From the NCBI GenBank assembly GCA_033807775.1, contig CM066322.1:23404501-23468500 (forward strand): 64,000 nt of DNA. The letters are read 5' to 3'. Below are positions 45,088 to 55,908 of the stretch, piece by piece. Source of the DNA: Saussurea involucrata (taxonomy: Eukaryota > Streptophyta > Magnoliopsida > Asterales > Asteraceae). Positions within the stretch are counted from its first letter, which is position 1; each line of letters starts with the position of its first letter. The notes under the pieces are model-generated. The model was given only the letters and a program-made list of their open reading frames with translations. It ran no database searches and had not been told where the DNA came from. Position numbers and translations under genes: made by a program.

Positions 45088-46389
45088 GAACAGAAAATCT
45101 GTAGACCCGTGGATGGGGGTGGTCTTGGAATAAAAGGACTTGCTAATTGGAACCGTGCCCTTTTAGCAAAGAATGTTTGGGACCTACTTACCCGGAGGAA
45201 TTCCTTATGGGTTCGGTGGGTGTACCTATATTGCCTCCGCACTGACCACTTTTGGTTAGTAAGGAAACATTCTAGGTGGTCTTGGAGCTTAAGAAAATTG
45301 ATGGATTTGCGTCCGCTTTTGCGCCCATTTATAATGATGCGTGTGGGAAACGGGGAAACGATTAATGCATGGGAGGACCGATGGACGCACGGTGCGCCCC
45401 TTTCGGAAATAATATCGTACCGATTTATTATATCGGTCGGGTTCTCGCCGACTTCTTCCCTTCGAGAGGTGGTGACATGGTTTGGGACTTCTTGGCCGAG
45501 TAGGTGGATTCAGATTTTCCCATCTCTTATCAATTATCGTCTTCCGCAGTTGGAGTTGGATCAAAGCGACATACCGTGTTGGGTGGATTTTTCGAATCAG
45601 ATGGTTGACTTATCGGTTAGTGTTGCTTCGCAGTCGTTGGATGGCCCATATCCGAAAGTTCCTTGGCATGGGTGTGTATGGTTCTCAGGTCATATACCGA
45701 AACATGTTTTTTGCGTATGGGTTGCATGCTTTTATCGACTTCCTACCCAAGACCGGATGGCGGTTTGGTCGCGGGATGATCATGCTTGGACGTGCCCCCT
45801 TTGCGAGGAGGAGATGGACTCGCACAACCATCTTTTCTTTTTGTGCAGGTTCTCGTTGGCGGTGTGGAAGCAAATTAAAAAAGACGCCAAAATCTCGGCA
45901 TGGCCGCACAAATGGGAGGATATTCTTTCCCACATGTCGAATGCGAACAATTGTTCGGTGGTGGCTAAACTTTATCTTGGAGCTTCTCTCTACTTCATAT
46001 GGCGGGGGAGGAACGAAAGGCTTTATCAGGGTAAGAAAAGGACGGTGGATCAGGTCATCAAGAGCATTAAGGAGGTGGTCCAAACCCGTTTGGCGTGGAA
46101 AGGTCGGCGGCCTATGCAGGAAATAAATGGTGCATCGAGATGAGTGCTTGGTCGTGCTAAAGATGTGGGGGTATTTTTTTATGTTTTGGGCGGGTATTAT
46201 TTTTTGGTGCATGAGTTGGGTCTCTTGTGAGTTATGTTGGTTTTGGCTTATTGTGGCTTGGTACAAGCTGTGTACCAGTTGTGTTGCTGTTTTGGTTTTG
46301 ACGCCGGGGACGTAGACTTTGTTGTTTTTCCTTTCCTTTTGCCGTTTTAATATATTTGCCTGGAGTTTCCTTAAAAAAAAGATAAAAAA
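45088..46389 (+). pseudogene. 5'-truncated L1-type LINE, C-terminal end of ORF2
   Basis: An open frame to the TGA at 46141-46143 encodes about 350 residues. It begins KICRPVDGGGLGIKGLANWN, the familiar segment just after the reverse transcriptase in plant L1 ORF2. It contains a zinc-binding motif of the zf-RVT type, CPLCEEEMDSHNHLFFLC. The 3' UTR ends in an A-rich tail (46373-46389). Endonuclease and reverse transcriptase are missing, as is usual for LINE copies truncated during target-primed reverse transcription. The reading frame is intact, which suggests recent insertion. Bases 45360 onward are part of the tandem duplication. Confidence 0.85.
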
Positions 46390-46803
46390 ATGTTGAAAAG
46401 ACATAAATAACCCATTCTTCCGGAAAGAGGGACTCATGACGTGTGTTTTTGCATACCAAAAGTACCGTACCTGAAATAAACACGTTTTGAGGACCATACC
46501 CAATATATCATTAAACTATAAGGACCAGGAATGTAATTTACTCTTTATTATTCGTAAAAATGACACGCCATCCGTCATTTAACACAAACACCTGGAGCAG
46601 TAAATGCCACGTCATATTTAAAATTTATGTGGCAACCATTTTACCATTTAAAATAAAGAAAAAAATAATTTAATATTTTGTTTAAACAACCATGCTATTT
46701 TGTATATGAAAAAAATTAAAATTTAAAAAATCTCTAAATTTTTTATAGAAGAGAGATAAATTATATTATAATTGTTTTTTAATTAAGTTTGTATGATACA
46801 TAA
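46390..46803. other. Spacer in duplication unit 1
   Basis: Between the LINE tail and the MITE. It includes ATAAGGACCAGGAATGTAATTTACTC (46519-46544), the typical right end of the GGTCC foldback family also seen near 53850 and 63010, so an older element remnant is present. The equivalent stretch in unit 2 is 48919-49332. Confidence 0.5.
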
Positions 46804-47177
46804 GAGCATCTCTAATAGATTCTTCATATTTTTTTTTAAATAGGGACTTAAAAGTCAAAATCTCTAAAATGCATTACATTTAGCTCAAACAGATTATTTA
46901 TTTTAGAGAACTCAACATCTATTATATTATTAAAATATTGTTTAAATTTATTATCCCAATACATTTTTTAAAAATAATTTATATAAAATAATAATAATCC
47001 AATCCTGTTGGTGGGAATAAATAAAAAAATAACTTCTCTCTTCATCTACTAAGTTTTAGATAATTCTCTAAACTTGGAGCTTTCTCTATTTTAGAAACAA
47101 TATAGAGATTCCATTGGAGCAATATAGAGAACAAAAATGCACTTTTCTCTATTTTAAATAAGCTGTTGGAGATGCTT
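46804..47177. mobile_element. MITE with GAGCATCTC end (unit 1)
   Basis: It starts GAGCATCTCTAATAG and ends GTTGGAGATGCTT. Flanks are TAA at 46801-46803 and 47178-47180. Inside it are repeated CTCTATTTTAGA and TATAGAGA words. A 3-bp TAA flank suits Harbinger-type MITEs, but the terminal repeat is short, so the class is tentative. Confidence 0.55.
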
Positions 47178-47329
47178 TAAACAATATTTTGTTATATGTA
47201 TTGAATATTATATTAATATAGATAATGTTAGAACTATTACAGAAAAATGTAAATCTTTTAAGAATTTTAACATTTTTACACTTTCTATCGATTTAAATTA
47301 TGTTGTCACTAACATAAAGTACACGGAAG

Positions 47330-47670
47330 ACGTTCGAGTGGATCACTCTTCGCTGCAAAGATCTACTGAAGGATTGGAAAGGATGGCTCGCGGATCCCGT
47401 GGCCCTGCTCTAGTTTTGCTCGTCACAGTTTTTGCAATAGTGGTCACTGCAGGTTTTCGTAATGCAGATCAGCGACTGGTGCAGAGGGGTAGCGAAGCTT
47501 TCCATAGTTTATTTCTCGCAAACTAGGTGCAGTGATAGTTTCGTCTATGGCCATCGTTGTTTTGTGATTCTCGTTAGGTTCGGTACTGTTTTGGCTCGGT
47601 AAGGGGCCTATATGCCTACTGTTTTGTATCTGGTGATCCATTGGTATATATTATGCTTTTCAAAAAAAAA
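47330..47670 (+). mobile_element. Poly(A)-tailed retroposon of unknown family (unit 1)
   Basis: The sequence is abruptly more GC-rich than its surroundings and ends in a run of nine A (47662-47670). An open frame covers 47338-47526 and ends HSLFLAN. It contains RGPALVLLVTVFAIVV, a hydrophobic stretch. It resembles a truncated LINE or processed transcript 3' end. The end SLFLAN is similar to SLLLAN on the minus strand of 19295-19571. No A/B boxes of a tRNA-derived SINE were convincing. No target duplication was identified. Confidence 0.5.
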
Positions 47671-47901
47671 GTAGCGACAATTAAAGTATATCAATAAAAT
47701 AGATCACTAAAAATAAAAAAACAAACATAAATAGTTAGTATTATATGTCTTTTTTTTAAGAGAAATTCTATCCCTACCCCCAAAGATCAAATACCTAAAA
47801 CGCAATAGTGTTTGTCTTATCTCTTAATTGAACTTTCAAGATTGACTTTTCTCTTTTAGTTAATGTAATAAATATTAAATTTACCATATTGTACCAATTT
47901 T

Positions 47902-48918
47902 GATTAATGCATGGGAGGACCGATGGACGCACGGTGCGCCCCTTTCGGAAATAATATCGTACCGATTTATTATATCGGTCGGGTTCTCGCCGACTTCTTC
48001 CCTTCGAGAGGTGGTGACCTGGTTTGGGACTTCTTGGCCGAGTAGGTGGATTCAGATTTTCCCATCTCTTATCAATTATCGTCTTCCGCAGTTGGAGTTG
48101 GATCAAAGCGACATACCGTGTTGGGTGGATTTTTCGAATCAGATGGTTGACTTATCGGTTAGTGTTGCTTCGCAGTCGTTGGATGGCCCATATCCGAAAG
48201 TTCCTTGGCATGGGTGTGTATGGTTCTCAGGTCATATACCGAAACATGTTTTTTGCGTATGGGTTGCATGCTTTTATCGACTTCCTACCCAAGACCGGAT
48301 GGCGGTTTGGTCGCGGGATGATCATGCTTGGACGTGCCCCCTTTGCGAGGAGGAGATGGACTCGCACAACCATCTTTTCTTTTTGTGCAGGTTCTCGTTG
48401 GCGGTGTGGAAGCAAATTAAAAAAGACGCCAAAATCTCGGCATGGCAGCACAAATGGGAGGATATTCTTTCCCACATGTCGAATGCGAACAATTGTTCGG
48501 TGGTGGCTAAACTTTATCTTGGAGCTTCTCTCTACTTCATATGGCGGGGGAGGAACGAAAGGCTTTATCAGGGTAAGAAAAGGACGGTGGATCAGGTCAT
48601 CAAGAGCATTAAGGAGGTGGTCCAAACCCGTTTGGCGTGGAAAGGTCGGCGGCCTATGCAGGAAATAAATGGTGCATCGAGATGAGTGCTTGGTCGTGCT
48701 AAAGATGTGGGGGTATTTTTTTATGTTTTGGGCGGGTATTATTTTTTGGTGCATGAGTTGGGTCTCTTGTGAGTTATGTTGGTTTTGGCTTATTGTGGCT
48801 TGGTACAAGCTGTGTTGCTGTTTTGGTTTTGACGCCGGGGGCGTACACTTTGTTGTTTTTCCTTTCCTTTTGCCGTTTTAATATATTTGCCTGGAGTTTC
48901 CTTAAAAAAAGATAAAAA
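47902..48918 (+). pseudogene. LINE ORF2 fragment, duplicated copy
   Basis: Second copy from the tandem duplication. The frame runs from about 47900 to the TGA at 48683-48685, about 260 residues, with the same zinc motif CPLCEEEMDSHNHLFFLC. It begins at the duplication breakpoint, not at the LINE's own 5' end, so it is shorter than the copy at 45088. One visible substitution changes a Pro to Gln (AWPHKW to AWQHKW). The A-rich tail is at 48902-48918. Confidence 0.88.
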
Positions 48919-49332
48919 ATGTTGAAAAGACATAAATAACCCATTCTTCCGGAAAGAGGGACTCATGACGTGTGTTTTTGCATACCAAAAGTACCGTACC
49001 TGAAATAAACACGTTTTGAGGACCATACCCAATATATCATTAAACTATAAGGACCAGGAATGTAATTTACTCTTTATTATTCGTAAAAATGACACGCCAT
49101 CCGTCATTTAACACAAACACCTGGAGCAGTAAATGCCACGTCATATTTAAAATTTATGTGGCAACCATTTTACCATTTAAAATAAAGAAAAAAATAATTT
49201 AATATTTTGTTTAAACAACCATGCTATTTTGTATATGAAAAAAATTTAAATTTAAAAAATCTCTAAAATTTTTATAGAAGAGAGATAAATTATATTATAA
49301 TTGTTTTTTAATTAAGTTTGTATGATACATAA

Positions 49333-49707
49333 GAGCATCTCTAATAGATTCTTCATATTTTTTTTTAAATAGGGACTTAAAAGTCAAAATCTCTAAAATG
49401 CATTACATTTAGCTCAAACAGATTATTTATTTTAGAGAACTCAACATCTATTATATTATTAAAATATTGTTTAAATTTATTATTCCAATACATTTTTAAA
49501 AAATAATTTATATAAAATAATAATAATCCAATCCTATTGGTGGGAATAAATAAAAAAATAACTTCTCTCTTCATCTACTAAGTTTTAGATAATTCTCTAA
49601 ACTTGGAGCTTTCTCTATTTTAGAAAACAATATAGAGATTCTGTTGGAGCAATATAGAGAACAAAAATGCACTTTTCTCTATTTTAAAGAAGCTGTTGGA
49701 GATGCTT
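49333..49707. mobile_element. MITE with GAGCATCTC end (unit 2)
   Basis: Duplicate of 46804-47177 with a few substitutions (for example TTCTGTTGGAGC for TTCCATTGGAGC) and small A-run differences. Confidence 0.6.
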
Positions 49708-49859
49708 TAAACAATATTTTGTTATATGTATTGAATATTATATTAATATAGATAATGTTAGAACTATTACAGAAAAATGTAAATCTTTTAAGAATTTTAA
49801 CATTTTTACACTTTCTATCGATTTAAATTATATTGTCACTAACATAAAGTACACGGAAG

Positions 49860-50202
49860 ACGTTCGAGTGGATCACTCTTCGCTGCAAAGATCTACTGAA
49901 GGATTGGAAAGGATGGCTCGCGGATCCCGTGGCCCTGCTCTAGTTTTGCTCGTCACAGTTTTTGCAATAGTGGTCAATGCAGGTTTTCGTAATGCAGATC
50001 AGCGACTGGTGCAGAGGGGTTGCGAAGCTTTCCATAGTTTATTTCTCGCAAACTAGGTGCAGTGATAGTTTTGTCTATGGCCATCGTTGTTTTGTGATTC
50101 TCGTTAGGTTCGGTACTGTTTTGGCTCGGTAAGGGGCCTATATGCCTACTGTTTTGTATCTGGTGATCCATTGGTATATATTATGCTTTTCAAAAAAAAA
50201 AA
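49860..50202 (+). mobile_element. Poly(A)-tailed retroposon (unit 2)
   Basis: Duplicate of 47330-47670 with the same open frame (49868-50056, ending HSLFLAN). It has single changes such as GTCAATGCAGG for GTCACTGCAGG and GGTTGCGAAG for GGTAGCGAAG. The A-run is two bases longer. Confidence 0.55.
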
Positions 50203-50440
50203 GTAGCGACAATTAAAGTATATCAATAAAATAGATCACTAAAAATAAAAAAACAAACATAAATAGTTAGTATTATATGTCTTTTTTTTAAGAGAAATTC
50301 TATCCCTACCCCCAAAGATCAAATACCTAAAACGCAATAGTGTTTGTCTTATCTCTTAATTGAACTTTCAAGATTGACTTTTCTCTTTTAGTTAATGTAA
50401 TAAATATTAAATTTACCATATTGTACCAATTTTGATTAAT

Positions 50441-51909
50441 ATCAAATATATTTTGTAATTATTATTTATATAAATGTTGAATTGTCAAGTTATATTATAA
50501 TTTTACATAAATAAAAGATATTATATTAAAACCAAATGATACCACATAAACAAAAGTTGGTTCTCATGACTTTGATATATTTTTTTGGAAGAGTGTCCTA
50601 AACTAGACTAATTCATTGGTAAATTATGACTGTAAGACATCAGTCTTGATTAAACTTCAGTGACCATAATTGTTGTCATGACTTTAATATTTATAATTTA
50701 TAAAAGCATAACTTTTTTAATGCTTTGTGATCTAAAAAGTCCTCTTTTAGGTCCCTGTGTTTACTTACTATGAAACGAGACACGGTGGAACATTTATTAT
50801 TATTTATTTCAGAATTTATTAAAATTGTGAAATAAAAGATAAAAATTTAAAAAAAAAATAACTGATAAAGAGATTGGAGAGCATAACATACACATATGTA
50901 CCTAAACATATAGTAACATAACCACATCAAAACTTTATGTTGTGAAATTCATGGCAAAATCATTTTGTGAAGTTATATGTTTGGAGACAAACACTTATAT
51001 TTTCACGTGTGAAGCTACATAGCAGAATAAGTTACTTCATAAAAATTTTAAAACCTCAATCTCTTTGTTTCTTCAACATATGTTTAACAAATCACCATAA
51101 TTCAATCGTGCGAGGTTTAAGAAAAATAAAAGATGACTGGTATTAAAGTAAACAATGTTAATAAACTAGCTGGTAGTTGATAAGCTAGCTGATGAAAAAG
51201 TCACGTTTGGCAAAAAGTAGTTTATAAACATTTAAACGACCAAATATGACATATTAAAAAAATAGTTAATAAAAAATTGCAGGTGAACAATGGAGAGACG
51301 ATGCACATGGGTTTTAAGTTAGAGAAAACAAATAATAATAAAATGTGAGATTTTAAATTAGAGAAAACTAATAGGTCTACAATGTAAGATTTTAAATTAG
51401 AGAAAAACAATAGATCTACAAAGATTTTAAATTAGAGAAAACAAATAATAATAAAAGAAATTAAAATCTCTAAAATCTATACTTATCACACAATGAGGGT
51501 AAAATAGTCATTTCTGACGTTCAAATCGTTTATTCAGCACAACAAACAAACAACAACATATTAGAATCCAGACAGACATCCATATCCATACAGGACTTAA
51601 TGAAAAACCAACCAAACAGCCCCTTAGTCTTGATTCTAATTGAAAATCATCTATAAGGATTGAGACCTGTTTCCATGGTCTCTATCTATATAATATACTT
51701 ATGCATTTAGCTCTATTAGTCGTTTATTGGAAAAAGAAAACCATACTTTTATAACAAAAATACATATAAATGATAATTCACATGATATATGATAAAACTT
51801 TAGAGCATACGCGTGAGATTCTTCAAAAATAAAAAAAGCATTAAAACTCAAGATAAAAAAACATTATAAAGGTAACAAATTATCTATTTTAGAGATTACA
51901 ACATTGATT
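50441..51909. other. AT-rich spacer with a hAT-like MITE fragment
   Basis: No gene is visible. AACTAGCTGGTAGTTGATAAGC followed by GATGAAAAAGTCACG at 51166-51206 matches the start of the MITE at 52977, so a copy begins here. Near 51290-51450, GATTTTAAATTAGAGAAAAC repeats about four times. CCAACCAAACAGCCCC near 51605 may be the other end of that MITE. Confidence 0.45.
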
Positions 51910-51910
51910 A

Positions 51911-52371
51911 TCTATACTATATTATAAAGCATTTATGAAAAAACTCTTAAAAACAATCCATAAAGCCTTATGTACTGATATTTAATGCTAATTACTTAAA
52001 ATCTCTTAAAAACAACTAACGAAACTTTATGTACCACTGTTAATGCTAATTACTTAATTAGTCCTTATCTCTAACTCTTTCATTTTAGTCCTTATCTCTA
52101 ACTCCCTACAAATCTCAAATGGTAAACCCCTAAAAAGCATTATTCTTTAATTCTCATTAGTTACCTGATTAATCTTTATCTCTTAACCTCTTTCAAATTC
52201 TCAAATCATGAACCCCTCAAAAAGCGTCGTTCTTTGTACAAATTTATAAAAAAATATTATAATTTTCTCAAAACTACACAAAACCGTTTTATAAAATCGA
52301 CAATGATAAAAAGTAAAACAAAACATTAAAATCAAGATATATCGCGCTGCATTACGCGAGTACCCTTCTAA
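51911..52371 (+). mobile_element. Small non-autonomous Helitron
   Basis: The 5' end is TCTATACTATATTATAAAGC preceded by A (51910). The 3' end is CTAA (52368-52371) followed by T (52372), so insertion was between A and T as Helitrons do. A hairpin with stem TCGCG (52342-52346) and CGCGA (52355-52359) lies nine bases before the CTAA. These three hallmarks together define a Helitron. It is 461 bp with no Rep/helicase and no captured exon recognised. Confidence 0.78.
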
Positions 52372-52966
52372 TATTATTAAAGTATTTTATATATGTAATT
52401 AAATTTTATTAGTCTTATAAACATTTAACATCAATGTTTCCTACGGGTGGAATATAAAAAATGTTTCGTTTTCCAAATTTAGAGAATTTTAAATTATCTC
52501 TTATACTTTATCTAATTTTTTTTTTGAAGAATATGTTAAATTTATCTAAAATTCCTACTTTATTTATTTAAAAAAATATGTTAGAGGTTTTCTTATTTGA
52601 TTTTATCATCAAATGTATTACTGCTTTTTTATAGAAAAATAAACCTTATAAAAATATAAAACACACATTTTCATTATAAGAGCTGATTTCCGGTGATAAG
52701 TAAAGGATAACGTGAGAAACATAATAAATGGCATTCAACCGCTAAATAAAAAATGAACGCACATTAGAATGAGATACACCAGATAAATTTCTTTCTAAAA
52801 CACAATTTATAAGAGCATATTTGATTAAAAGTGGTCAATAATTTAAATAATTAAATCCATTTTTCACGTTTCATACATTAAACTCAACTTTTTCATTACG
52901 ATGTTCGCCTTCATTATAAAGATAATATATTTTCACAGTTAATATTAGAAGTAATGCTTTCTTTTA
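52372..52966. other. AT-rich spacer, nothing recognised
   Basis: Ordinary A/T-rich sequence without a supported frame, repeat ends or RNA gene. Confidence 0.5.
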
Positions 52967-54040
52967 AGGCTATGTTTGGCAAACTAGCTGATAAGCTAGT
53001 TGGTAGCTGATAAGCTAACTGTTGATTTATAAGATAGCTGATGAAGAAGTCATGGTTGGCAAAACTAGCTTATAAACATGTAAAATGACCAAAAAGGACA
53101 TCATAAAAAAATTATCAATTACAATATTTAATTATATAATTAAAACGAATTTATAACAATATAATATGTTAATTAATATAACTAATGTAGTAAAGAAAAA
53201 TGGAATAATATAACATGTTCATTAAAAAAATTAAAATTTATTATTATATATATACTATAAATTTTGAATTTGTTAAAACAAGTTTTAGAAAAAATATTTA
53301 TTAACTTATAATTTTAAATAACCGTTATAAATAGCATGAAAAAATAATCAAAAAATAATTAAAAAAGATAATAGTAATTAATAATTAAAATATATTGATT
53401 AATATTAAAAAATATATAAAAGTAATTTATATGATCAACAATATCTCTAAAAAAATTAAAAATTAAAAATTAACAATTTAATAATTTTTAGTTAATACTA
53501 ATTAATATTTATTAATTAATAATAATTAAATTTAAAAAATTAATATTTATTTATAATAATAGTTAGAGTGAATTACATCGGTGGTCCTTGTGGTTTATCC
53601 AAAATTTGGATTTGGTCCTTGAAGTATACTATCTATGGTGGTGGTCCTTAACTTTTTAATTTACTTTCACTCATGGTCCTTCTATGTTAAACATAGGAGG
53701 ACCATGAGTGAAAGTAAATTAAATATATGAGGATCATGAGCGAAAGTAAATTAAACATAGAAGGACCATGAGTGAAAATTAATTAAAAAGTTAGGGACCA
53801 TCACTATAGATAGTGTACTTTAGGGACCAAATCCAAAATTAGGATAAACCACAGGGACCACCAGTGTAATTCACTCTAATAGTTAATTAATAATAATGAA
53901 AGTAATATTGGAATATTCACAAAAAGCTACTAAAAACTACTTCAAGTAGCGTTTCAAAAAACTAGCTTATAAGCTAGCTTATGGTCATTCAAACGTGTAC
54001 CCAGAAAAAAAACTAGCTTATAAGATAACTTTTTTTCCCC
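52967..54040. mobile_element. MITE of the AGCTGATAAGCTAGC family, approximate ends
   Basis: The left part carries GGCAAACTAGCTGATAAGC and repeated TAGCTGATAAGCTA words. The right part carries AACTAGCTTATAAGCTAGC twice, in the opposite sense. The centre is extremely AT-rich and holds the foldback element at 53576-53876. The ends are imprecise and no 8-bp duplication was found. hAT-like by general resemblance only. Confidence 0.5.
53576..53876. mobile_element. 301-bp foldback MULE-type MITE
   Basis: GAGTGAATTACATCGGTGG at the left is mirrored by CCACCAGTGTAATTCACTC at the right. Nearly the whole element folds on itself, with inner direct and inverted copies of GACCATGAGTGAAAGTAAATT. A perfect 9-bp target duplication TAATAGTTA lies at 53567-53575 and 53877-53885. 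Confidence 0.85.
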
Positions 54041-54059
54041 AATGGAGTATTTCTTTTAG

Positions 54060-54720
54060 GGAAATTAATTAAAATACCCTAAGTTTGACCATCTTTTACT
54101 GAAATACCCAAAATCTCTCCCATTTTGCAAAAATGCCTTAAAAATTCGCGATGGAGCCCGCGATCGCGGGCTCCAGGACACGTGTCACCAATGTTTACCC
54201 ACTTTGCCCGCGTTGGTCCCTTAAGAATGCCCGCGGTCCAGCTTTCCCCCCTCAAGAATGCCCGCGTGTGCAGTTTTGGTCCCTGCTCGCGTTTGACTCA
54301 TTGACCCCCGCGATCGCGGGCTACACGTGTCACCAAAGTTTGCCCACTTTGCCCGCGTTGGTCCCTCAAGAATACCCGCGGTACAGCTTTCCCCCTCAAG
54401 AATGCCCGCGTGTGCATTTTTGGTCCCTGCCCGCGATTGACTTTCTTTGACCTCCCGCGATCGCGGGATCCTGTGCCACGTGTCGGCACAGGGTTAACCC
54501 TAAAATCCCTTTGACGAACCCTAAACCCTAATTGTTTCTTCGGCCGCACTATATAAGGGGGGGGGGGGACCAAGACACGGCCACTCTCAATTTCTTTAAT
54601 CACTCTCTCAATTTTTAATCAAACTCTCTCAATTTTCTCCCACTCTCTCAATTTTGTCGTGTGGAATACGCGTTCGGGTTTTGTGAAGATGTCTCGTATT
54701 ACCTCTTTGGTATGTTTTCC
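54060..54720 (+). mobile_element. Promoter-bearing end of a MULE-like element
   Basis: It opens GGGAAATTAATTAAAATACC followed by AAGTTTGACC, close to the terminal repeat of the Pack-MULE at 8286. Two GC-rich tandem units of about 148 bp follow, each headed by the palindrome CCCGCGATCGCGGG (at about 54158, 54308 and a third at 54455). Then come a TATA box (TATATAA at 54550-54556), a pyrimidine-rich leader repeating ACTCTCTCAATTTT, an ATG at 54689 with seven codons, and a GTATG donor-like site. The layout is that of a transposon promoter and first exon. The rest of the transposase was not found, so the element is truncated or interrupted. Confidence 0.5.
54550..54556 (+). promoter_or_regulatory. 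TATA box of the MULE-like end
   Basis: TATATAA lies 133 bp before the ATG at 54689 and downstream of the CGCGATCGCG palindromes. A run of G follows directly. Predicted only from sequence. Confidence 0.45.
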
Positions 54721-54829
54721 TTATGTTATTTGTTATTTTTTGTATGTTATTTTAAGTTAAGATATATGATTTGTAGGTTGTTATAGTGTTTATAACTTAT
54801 GTTTGAATATGTTCTATGTTTAACATGAT

Positions 54830-55797
54830 ATGTATGGTTTTATGTTTGAATGTGATATTTGTATGTTATAATGTGTATGTTGTTATAGTGTGTTTTTTCA
54901 TATAAAAATTGTTAAGAGTGTTTTTTTATAAAAAAAATTGTTAAGAGTGTGTTTTTATAAAAAAAATTGTTAACAATGTATTTTTTTTTATAAAAACACA
55001 CTCTTAACAATTTTTTTTATAAAAACACACCCTTAACAATTTTTTATAAAAACAGTTTTTTTATAAAAAATGTTTAATAGTGTGTTTTTATAAAAAATTG
55101 TTATAGTTTTATGGTTTTTATAATGTGTTTTTTTTATAAAAAAAATTGTTAATTTTTTTTATAAAAACAGTTTTTATAAAAAAATGTTAAAAATGTGTTT
55201 TTTTTATAAAAAATTGTTAAGAGTGTGTTTTTATAAAAAAATTGTTATAGTTTTATGGTTTTATTTTGAATGTGATATTTGTATGTTATAATGTGTATGT
55301 TGTTATAGTGTGCTTTTTCATATAAAAATTGTTAAGAGTGTTTTTTTATAAAAAAATTGTTAAGAGTGTGTTTTTATAAAAAAAAATTGTTAACAATTTT
55401 TTTTATAAAAACACACCCTTAACAATTTTTTTATAAAAACACACCCTTAACAATTTTTTATAAAAACAGGTTTTTTTATAAAAAAATTGTTAAAAGTGTG
55501 TTTTTATAAAAAATTGTTAAGGGTGTGTTTTTATAAAAAAAAACACATTTTTAACAATTTTTATATGAAAAAACACACTATAACAACATACACATTATAA
55601 CATACAAATATCACATTCAAACATAAAACCATAAAACTATAACAATTTTTTTATAAAAACACACTCTTAACAATTTTTTATAAAAAAACACATTTTTAAC
55701 AATTTTTTTATAAAAACACACTCTTAACAATTTTTTATAAAAAAACACATTTTATAAAAAAATTGTTAAATATGTGTTTGTTATAAAAAAATGTTAA
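54830..55797. repeat. Inverted-repeat-rich AT tract
   Basis: The word TTTTTATAAAAAATTGTTAAG-AGTGTG, with small length changes, occurs many times in both orientations. A long arm at 54833-54920 (TGAATGTGATATTTGTATG and onward) is repeated directly at 55263-55345 and inverted at 55555-55635. The tract could fold into a large hairpin. No coding frame is present. Confidence 0.8.
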
Positions 55798-55908
55798 GAA
55801 TGACAACTTAGGTCCCTACGGTTTTAAGAATGACAACTTAGGTCCCTAAACTTTTAAGAATGCCAATTAGGTCCTAAACTTTTAAGAATGACAACTAGGG
55901 TCCCTAAA
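55798..55908. repeat. Short tandem repeat of about 35 bp
   Basis: Four degenerate units carry TTTTAAGAATGACAACTTAGG and GTCCCTAAAC between the AT tract and the 48-bp satellite. Confidence 0.75.

Larger units (their letters stand above)
45360..50440. repeat. 2.54-kb tandem segmental duplication
   Basis: Unit 1 is 45360-47901 and unit 2 is 47902-50440. The units carry the same order: LINE tail, spacer, MITE and poly(A) retroposon. The junction shares GATTAAT: GATTAATGCATGG begins unit 1 at 45360, TTTTGATTAATGCATGG is the junction at 47899, and TTTTGATTAATATC ends unit 2. Differences are few: an 11-bp indel near 46272, single-base changes, and small A-run changes. A 7-bp microhomology at the breakpoints is visible. 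Confidence 0.92.

Noticed and set aside
45482..46126. Long alternative frames over the LINE fragment, also at 48024-48668 and on the minus strand
   Set aside because: The true frame is the one with the zf-RVT motif CPLCEEEMDSHNHLFFLC. The others are shadows of the same DNA.
47330..47670. tRNA-derived SINE
   Set aside because: No convincing A box and B box pair could be placed near the 5' side, and the segment carries an open frame instead.
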